Source: Candidatus Kaiserbacteria bacterium
Lineage (GTDB): Bacteria > Patescibacteriota > Minisyncoccia > Phycocordibacterales > UBA918
Direction: 5' to 3'
DNA length: 10,265 nt
Assembly (NCBI GenBank): GCA_007117575.1
Contig: SKGH01000044.1
Span: 1 to 10,265 of the forward strand
In this document: in pieces, positions 6,360 through 10,265 of the stretch
How positions within the stretch are numbered: the stretch's first letter is position 1
Layout: every line of letters begins with the position of its first letter
Program-made: the position numbers and the translations under genes
The notes under the pieces: generated by a model
What the model saw: only the letters and a program-made list of their open reading frames with translations
Databases searched by the model: none
Told to the model about the DNA's origin: nothing

Positions 6360-8318
6360 TCAGTCTAAGAATATAGTCTTTTCGAAACCGGATGAATAAA
6401 GAAGTTGACCTTTAGGGTCGGGCTCGAGGTGGTCATCAAGGTCTGATAAAAATGATGAGGGAGACTGTACTTGCCTGCTTCCAAATATGGTTCTGGTTTG
6501 AGCATAACTAAGAAATACCTGCTTTTCAGCTCTGGTTAAAGCTACGTAAAAAAGCCGCCTTTCTTCTTCATTGTCAACTTTTTTTTCATCAAGACGTTCG
6601 TGCGGTAACAAGCCTTCTTCCAGTCCGGTAATAAAGACATGAGAAAACTCCAGACCTTTTGCGGCGTGTATTGTCATAGCACGAATACGGTCCGTTTCAT
6701 CTTGGGTACTTTCTTTTATCTCGTCCTGATCGCTTTGTAGCGCCACATGTTCTAACAAAGCTACCGCCGATGACTCATGACCATCATGGCCATCATAGTA
6801 AGTGGCTAAAGTTACCAGCTCTTGTAAGTTTTCCATTTTTTCCATATCTTCTTCGCTTCCGTTCTTCTTAAAATGTTGTTTTAAACCACTTTTATCGATT
6901 ATTTCTTTTATGGTATGAGAAATTGGATTATGTCTTACAATTTCTCCTAATTCACTTATTAATTTTTCAAAACCTTCTACTTTAGCAAGAGCTGATTTGT
7001 TAAGCGTGTCTCTATTGCCACTTAATATTTTTAATAGAGTCACTTTACCAATTCCTCTGGCGGGTACATTTATTATTCTTGAAAGGTCCGCTTGGCTTTG
7101 CGGGTTTAATGCTAAACGTAAGTAAGATAATACATCTTTTATCTCTTTTCTTTCAAAAAACCGTATTCCTATCAGTTGGTAAGGTAGGTTATGTCTTAAA
7201 AAGGATTCCTCTAAGGTTCTTGATTGAAAATTTGCTCTAAACAAAACAGCTATGGAGCTCGCTGGTATGCCGTCTGCTATCAACTCACTGGCAGTTTCCG
7301 CGACATAGTCCGCCTCATCAATTTCAGACTGGGCCGTAAACAATCTTATTTTTTCACCCATTGGGTTGTTAGTAAAAACTTTTTTAGGTATACGATTTAA
7401 ATTTTTTTCAATTATAGCGTTTGAGGCAGATATGATATTTCCACTGGAGCGATAATTTTCTTCTAAAAAAATTGTTTTGGCTCCGGGGAAAGATTTTTCA
7501 AACTTTAGTACGTTGGCAATGTCTGCTCCTCGCCAAGAATAAATATTTTGATCCACATCACCCACTACACATATATTACCCCTCTTTCCGGACAGTTGTT
7601 TGGCAAGTAAAAATTGGACTTTATTTGTGTCTTGATATTCATCAACATGTAAGTATTGAAAGCGTTCTTGTAGGGTTGTGGAAATATTTTGGTTGTTTTT
7701 TATTAAATATAAAGCTTGTATTAATAAGTCGTCAAAATCAAGGGCGCCATCTTTTCGCAGTATTTGGTCATAATGTTCCCACACTTCAGCGGTTACCTGT
7801 TCTTTATACCCCTCAGTCTTTTCTTTGTATTGTCTAAGGTCAAGGGCTGAATTTTTTGCGTTGGAGATTTGTCCGAGTATAGAGCGTGGTTGAAATTGTT
7901 TGGGGTCATAACCGGCTTTCTCAAGAGAATTTTTGACCGCTTTAATACTGTCATTACGGTCGTATATGGTAAAATATTTGGATATACCCAAAGTGTGGTG
8001 ATATTCTCTAAGTATTTTTACACCAAAAGAATGAAAAGTTGTTATCAAAGGAATACCGTCTGTGATGGTAATTTTGGCTTTGGGTCTGCTTTCGATTAAA
8101 GACAATACCCTATCCCTCATTTCTTTAGCCGCTTTGTTAGTAAACGTGACAGCCATTATAGAGTTGGGACTTACTCCATTTTCTATCAAATTTACAATTC
8201 GGTGTGTGATAACTCTGGTCTTGCCGGAACCTGCACCGGCCAATATAAGTAACGGACCTGATTTGTGAGCCACTGCCAAACGTTGCGATTCATTTAGTTG
8301 ATGTAGAAAATCATTCAT
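6360..8318 (-). CDS. uvrD: Superfamily 1A 3'-5' DNA helicase, UvrD/PcrA type
   Basis: A 652-residue ATP-dependent DNA helicase of the UvrD/PcrA/Rep group, acting in nucleotide excision repair, mismatch repair or replication-fork clearance. All motifs are present in order: Q motif around Q12 (LNESQRLAV), Walker A AGAGSGKT (27-34), Ia VTFTNKAAKEM (57-67), Ib TTFHSFG (93-99), II VDEYQD (225-230), III GDVDQNIYSWRGA (253-265), IV EENYRSS (286-292), V TIHAAKGLEF (549-558) and VI EERRLFYVALTRA (585-597). Only about 55 residues follow motif VI, so the C-terminal Tudor-like domain that binds RNA polymerase in typical PcrA/UvrD is absent. Start chosen as the ATG that places the Q motif near the N-terminus. 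The gene is divergent from the M23 peptidase gene and leads into rsmA. UvrD versus PcrA versus Rep cannot be settled from motifs. Confidence 0.95.
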   Translation of the reverse strand: MNDFLHQLNESQRLAVAHKSGPLLILAGAGSGKTRVITHRIVNLIENGVSPNSIMAVTFTNKAAKEMRDRVLSLIESRPKAKITITDGIPLITTFHSFGVKILREYHHTLGISKYFTIYDRNDSIKAVKNSLEKAGYDPKQFQPRSILGQISNAKNSALDLRQYKEKTEGYKEQVTAEVWEHYDQILRKDGALDFDDLLIQALYLIKNNQNISTTLQERFQYLHVDEYQDTNKVQFLLAKQLSGKRGNICVVGDVDQNIYSWRGADIANVLKFEKSFPGAKTIFLEENYRSSGNIISASNAIIEKNLNRIPKKVFTNNPMGEKIRLFTAQSEIDEADYVAETASELIADGIPASSIAVLFRANFQSRTLEESFLRHNLPYQLIGIRFFERKEIKDVLSYLRLALNPQSQADLSRIINVPARGIGKVTLLKILSGNRDTLNKSALAKVEGFEKLISELGEIVRHNPISHTIKEIIDKSGLKQHFKKNGSEEDMEKMENLQELVTLATYYDGHDGHESSAVALLEHVALQSDQDEIKESTQDETDRIRAMTIHAAKGLEFSHVFITGLEEGLLPHERLDEKKVDNEEERRLFYVALTRAEKQVFLSYAQTRTIFGSRQVQSPSSFLSDLDDHLEPDPKGQLLYSSGFEKTIFLD

Positions 8319-8331
8319 AGTTGATAACTAT
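8317..8331. repeat. Perfect 6-bp inverted repeat over the uvrD start codon
   Basis: ATAGTT-GAT-AACTAT is a 15-bp dyad whose end overlaps the ATG of uvrD (8318-8316). It could be an operator or an RNA hairpin that masks the start. Its minus-strand TATAGTTAT is also found just upstream of the start at 5395. Confidence 0.35.
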
Positions 8332-8360
8332 ATCATAAAGGGATTAGCTAAATTTCATAA
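8332..8360 (-). promoter_or_regulatory. Weak candidate promoter of uvrD
   Basis: On the minus strand, TATGAT (8337-8332) matches the -10 consensus at 5 of 6 and lies 13 bases before the start codon. A poor -35-like TTATGA (8360-8355) sits 17 bases upstream. If used, the leader would be only a few bases long, in line with the absence of a Shine-Dalgarno. Confidence 0.3.
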
Positions 8361-8451
8361 ACAATTCGAAGCCCCATTTAGTATCAAATGAATTGAAATT
8401 TAAATAATGGTTTTGCAACTGTTTTTTGGTTATGACGAGTAAAAAATTTAC

Positions 8452-8456
8452 AATTC
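8452..8456. repeat. Target site duplication AATTC, left of copy 2
   Basis: AATTC abuts the left terminus of the 127-bp element and is repeated exactly at 8584-8588. The word differs from that at copy 1, while the length and exact abutment are the same. Confidence 0.8.
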
Positions 8457-8583
8457 CATGACTTACGCGTTTCTTATGAAGTTCGAGGTGCTGAGGAGCG
8501 AAAACCTGAGGCGTGCTTGGTGGTACGATAAAAGGTTTGAGTGACGAAAGCAACAAAGAAATTCGCCAAACGCGTAAGTCCTG
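8457..8583. mobile_element. MITE-like element, copy 2 (127 bp, short form)
   Basis: The left end CATGACTTACGCGTTT (8457-8472) and the right end (8568-8583) form a 16-bp terminal inverted repeat with one mismatch, flanked by AATTC duplications. The left 38 bp differ from copy 1 at 3 positions and the right 77 bp (8507-8583) at 2. Between them the 102-bp interior of copies 1 and 3 is replaced by the 12 bases GGAGCGAAAACC (8495-8506). A sub-terminal hairpin is kept: CGTGC (8512-8516) can still pair with GTACG through a G-U pair in RNA. It sits in the space between the divergent uvrD and M23 genes, in the same orientation as the other two copies. It contains no plausible gene. Confidence 0.85.
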
Positions 8584-8588
8584 AATTC
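8584..8588. repeat. Target site duplication AATTC, right of copy 2
   Basis: Right partner of AATTC at 8452-8456, directly after the terminal CTG. Confidence 0.8.
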
Positions 8589-8756
8589 ATTAATCATTTT
8601 TGTGTTTAAATTTTGATAGTAGATAGTTTAAGCTCAATTAGTTGTGTCTCCCGTTAAGTAAGTATTCGGGTATTTTAAACAACGGAAATTTATAGTTTGT
8701 GACTTAGCTAAGTGAAATAAATTAACGATTTAAATACAGTATACTGCATAAGTCAA

Positions 8757-8784
8757 TTGACCTAAACAGCTGATTTAGTATCAT
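8757..8784 (+). promoter_or_regulatory. Candidate promoter of the LysM-M23 gene
   Basis: TTGACC (8757-8762) and TATCAT (8779-8784) match the -35 and -10 consensus at 5 of 6 positions each, with a 16-base spacer. The palindrome CAGTATACTG lies 10 bases upstream of the -35 and could be an operator. Transcription would start near 8791, leaving a leader of about 195 nt. Confidence 0.4.
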
Positions 8785-8964
8785 TGTTGTTGTACCCTGT
8801 TTCAGGAAAAGAAAATAAGAATTTTCAGTGAGTGAATAACCGTATCGGAAGCAAAGAGCGGTGAGTCCAAGTAAATTTAGATTATAAAACGGAACAAGCA
8901 AAAGGTTGAGTTTGATAAAGGTCAAAAAACAGATAATCAACCGACATATTTTGAAACTGATAGT

Positions 8965-8985
8965 AGAAGCTGTGGTAAGGCTTCT
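8965..8985 (+). promoter_or_regulatory. Hairpin abutting the GTG start of the M23 gene
   Basis: AGAAGC (8965-8970), a 9-base loop, and GCTTCT (8980-8985) form a perfect 6-bp stem ending exactly at the base before the start codon. The only Shine-Dalgarno-like AAGG (8977-8980) lies at the loop/stem junction, so the hairpin could expose or hide it. Confidence 0.35.
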
Positions 8986-10023
8986 GTGGGTAGTAAGCGT
9001 CTACTTTTCGTTTATGCATGTGCCATAGTTATGGTCTTTTTTGCTTTGGAGGCACAAGCAAGTATTTCTCAGAAAATAAGTGACCTTTTTTCCTCTAAAG
9101 AGATTAAGGGTGTGATGATTGATGAAAAACACAAGACCATGTTGTCTGCTTCTTTATTGAGTGCCACACAAAACCCGGCTTCTTATTCAGGCGTTGGTGG
9201 CGGTGATGTAAAGTACACACAAGGTGCTTTGATATCTAACGGCCCCGTTGATGCCAACGCAATAGCTTTATCTCGAAACAGTAGAAGAGGTGAGATAAGT
9301 GTGCGTGTTGTTAGAGAGGGAGACACTCTTTCTCAGATAGCACAAATGTACGGAGTAACTGTAAACACTATTATGTGGGCTAATGACCTATCAAGCCCGA
9401 CAGACATCAGGAAAGATCAGGTGTTGGTTATTTTGCCGGTAGCAGGTGTTAGACACACAGTTAAATCCGGAGAGTCTTTGAGTGCCATAGTTTCAAAATA
9501 CGAAGCTGATTTGGATGAAGTTTTGGAATACAACAGTATGTCAGAATCAGAGAGTTTAGCTGTAGGTAGTGTGCTGATAATTCCAAATGGCGTGGTAGAG
9601 GCGCCGGTGAGAATAGCCAGTCGCCCTACACCGACCAATGTGTCAGCTTCACATTCCGCCTCTACTGTTAGTGGTGGTGGAGCTCAACTATCTCACCCTC
9701 TTCCAGGGTCAGTTCGTACTCAAGGTCTACACGGTTGGAACGCGGTTGACTTCGGGGCTGCTATCGGTACTCCTATTAGAGCATCAGCAGCTGGTGAAGT
9801 CGTGGTTGCCAGAGGTAGTGGTTGGAACGGTGGCTATGGAAACTATGTGGTGATACGTCATGGAAACGGAGTACAGACTTTGTATGCTCACATGCATCAA
9901 GTACAGGTTTCGGCTGGTCAGTATGTCGGTCAAGGTCAAACTATTGGTACGGTGGGAAATACCGGCCGATCAACAGGTCCACATCTCCATTTTGAAGTAC
10001 GTGGTGGCACTAACCCGTTTTAA
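8986..10023 (+). CDS. Secreted LysM-LysM-M23 peptidase (peptidoglycan endopeptidase-like)
   Basis: A 345-residue exported cell-wall hydrolase. The order is signal peptide (1-25, cleavage after LEAQA), a Ser/Gly-rich linker, LysM 1 (about 106-151, REGDTLSQIAQMYGV), LysM 2 (about 155-200, KSGESLSAIVSKY), a Ser/Thr linker, and a C-terminal M23/LytM-type domain (about 235-340). LysM domains bind N-acetylglucosamine-containing glycan; M23 enzymes are zinc endopeptidases that cut peptide cross-links. Expected ligands and catalytic residues are visible: H249 and D255 in HGWNAVD, H302 in YAHM, and H333 and H335 in GPHLHFE. GTG at 8986 is chosen because it keeps the whole signal peptide and has AAGG 5 bases upstream; the next in-frame ATG (residue 16) would cut the hydrophobic core. 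It ends with tandem stops TAATAA, and no clear terminator precedes the repeat at 10071. Whether it acts on its own wall or a host wall cannot be told. Confidence 0.92.
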   Translation: MGSKRLLFVYACAIVMVFFALEAQASISQKISDLFSSKEIKGVMIDEKHKTMLSASLLSATQNPASYSGVGGGDVKYTQGALISNGPVDANAIALSRNSRRGEISVRVVREGDTLSQIAQMYGVTVNTIMWANDLSSPTDIRKDQVLVILPVAGVRHTVKSGESLSAIVSKYEADLDEVLEYNSMSESESLAVGSVLIIPNGVVEAPVRIASRPTPTNVSASHSASTVSGGGAQLSHPLPGSVRTQGLHGWNAVDFGAAIGTPIRASAAGEVVVARGSGWNGGYGNYVVIRHGNGVQTLYAHMHQVQVSAGQYVGQGQTIGTVGNTGRSTGPHLHFEVRGGTNPF

Positions 10024-10065
10024 TAATTTAGAACCCGTGCTTTTGATGAAGCGGACAATTCTTTT

Positions 10066-10070
10066 AAAGA
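10066..10070. repeat. Expected left target duplication AAAGA of copy 3
   Basis: By analogy with the other two copies, AAAGA immediately left of the terminal CAT should recur after the right end. The window ends before that point, so this is a prediction. Confidence 0.4.
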
Positions 10071-10265
10071 CATGACTTACGCGTTTCTGATGAAGTTCGA
10101 GGCGCTGACCCAGCCCCGGTTTCCGTGATCATTTATATTCTTTTGTGACTGACTAAAACGATTTTGGTTTATTACGTTAGTAATAAATGTTTACCGGAAC
10201 TATAGCTGGGTGAGGCGTACTTGGTGGTACGATGAAAGGTTTGAGTGACGAAAGCAACAAAGAAA
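10071..10265. mobile_element. MITE-like element, copy 3 (long form, cut by window end)
   Basis: The 195 visible bases align without gaps to positions 34-228 of copy 1, with differences only at 10073, 10118, 10144 and 10186, so the last 22 bases of the right end lie outside the window. It carries the 102-bp interior bounded by CCCAGC and GCTGGG and the TATTAC-GTTA-GTAATA stem-loop (10170-10185). It starts 47 bases after the M23 stop codon. Its left end, CAT, is like copy 2 rather than copy 1. Confidence 0.85.

Larger units (their letters stand above)
8589..8985 (+). other. Non-coding stretch and probable leader of the M23 gene
   Basis: About 400 bases with no convincing gene. A 72-codon frame on the minus strand (8722-8940) has no family resemblance and no start signal, so I leave it out. 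Seen here: a 10-bp palindrome CAGTATACTG (8737-8746), a candidate promoter (8757-8784), small hairpins CCTG-TTT-CAGG (8796-8806) and GAAAAT-AAGA-ATTTTC (8811-8826), and a 6-bp hairpin just before the GTG start (8965-8985). If the promoter is right, the leader is about 195 nt, long enough for a cis-regulatory RNA. I could not match it to a riboswitch class. Confidence 0.4.

Noticed and set aside
8344..8556. A 70-codon minus-strand frame upstream of uvrD
   Set aside because: It runs across the boundary of element copy 2 and its target duplication, so it cannot be an old gene, and its sequence resembles nothing known to me.
8840..8900. Possible tRNA or GEMM riboswitch core (AGCAAAGAGCGGTGAGTCC)
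   Set aside because: No cloverleaf with a GGTTCGAATCC-type arm can be drawn, and the paired and conserved positions of GEMM are not present.
8722..8940. A 72-codon hydrophobic minus-strand frame in the leader of the M23 gene
   Set aside because: It is low in complexity and Leu/Phe/Tyr-rich as expected from AT-rich DNA, has no start signal, and lies antisense to the probable leader.
10024..10070. Terminator after the M23 gene
   Set aside because: No stem followed by a T run is visible between the tandem stop codons and the start of copy 3; the inverted ends of the element itself could act instead, but that is speculation.
34..10265. CRISPR array from the recurring repeat
   Set aside because: There are only three copies, kilobases apart, each bounded by target duplications and with no spacer-repeat periodicity.

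Overview
The window looks like a chromosomal piece of a Candidatus Patescibacteria (CPR) bacterium, most likely of the Parcubacteria/Paceibacteria kind. The basis is a three-gene set (two secreted or anchored proteins of unknown function, then a TrbL/VirB6-like polytopic membrane protein) that I recall as recurrent in CPR genomes, AT-rich DNA, short proteins, weak or absent Shine-Dalgarno sequences, and a cell-wall hydrolase of the LysM-LysM-M23 type. TGA is a true stop here (uvrD ends with it), which argues against the recoded Gracilibacteria/Absconditabacteria. The lineage call is recognition from memory, not a search.

Layout. Positions 34-250 hold a 217-bp non-coding element with 16-bp terminal inverted repeats and a 5-bp target duplication. 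A minus-strand terminator (258-280) follows. From 343 to 5395 four minus-strand genes form an apparent operon, read from right to left: an anchored extracytoplasmic protein (4511-5395), a secreted cysteine-containing coiled-coil protein (2998-4506), a TrbL/VirB6-like membrane protein (892-2946) and a small cytosolic protein (343-885). A promoter with an extended -10 precedes the first. Further upstream on the same strand are rsmA/ksgA (5466-6278), which dimethylates 16S rRNA, and a UvrD/PcrA-type helicase (6360-8318). The intergenic stretch between the divergent uvrD and M23 genes holds a 127-bp second copy of the element (8457-8583) and about 400 bp of non-coding leader. The only plus-strand gene is a secreted LysM-LysM-M23 peptidase (8986-10023). 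A third copy of the element starts at 10071 and runs off the window.

The four-gene operon probably builds part of an envelope-spanning type IV secretion or DNA-uptake-like apparatus. The M23 peptidase could remodel peptidoglycan independently. rsmA and uvrD are housekeeping genes. The most unusual content is the short transposable element: three same-orientation copies in 10 kb, with near-identical ends but two different interiors (102 bp bounded by CCCAGC/GCTGGG, or 12 bp), and clean 5-bp duplications at both complete copies. No tRNA, rRNA or CRISPR array was seen.
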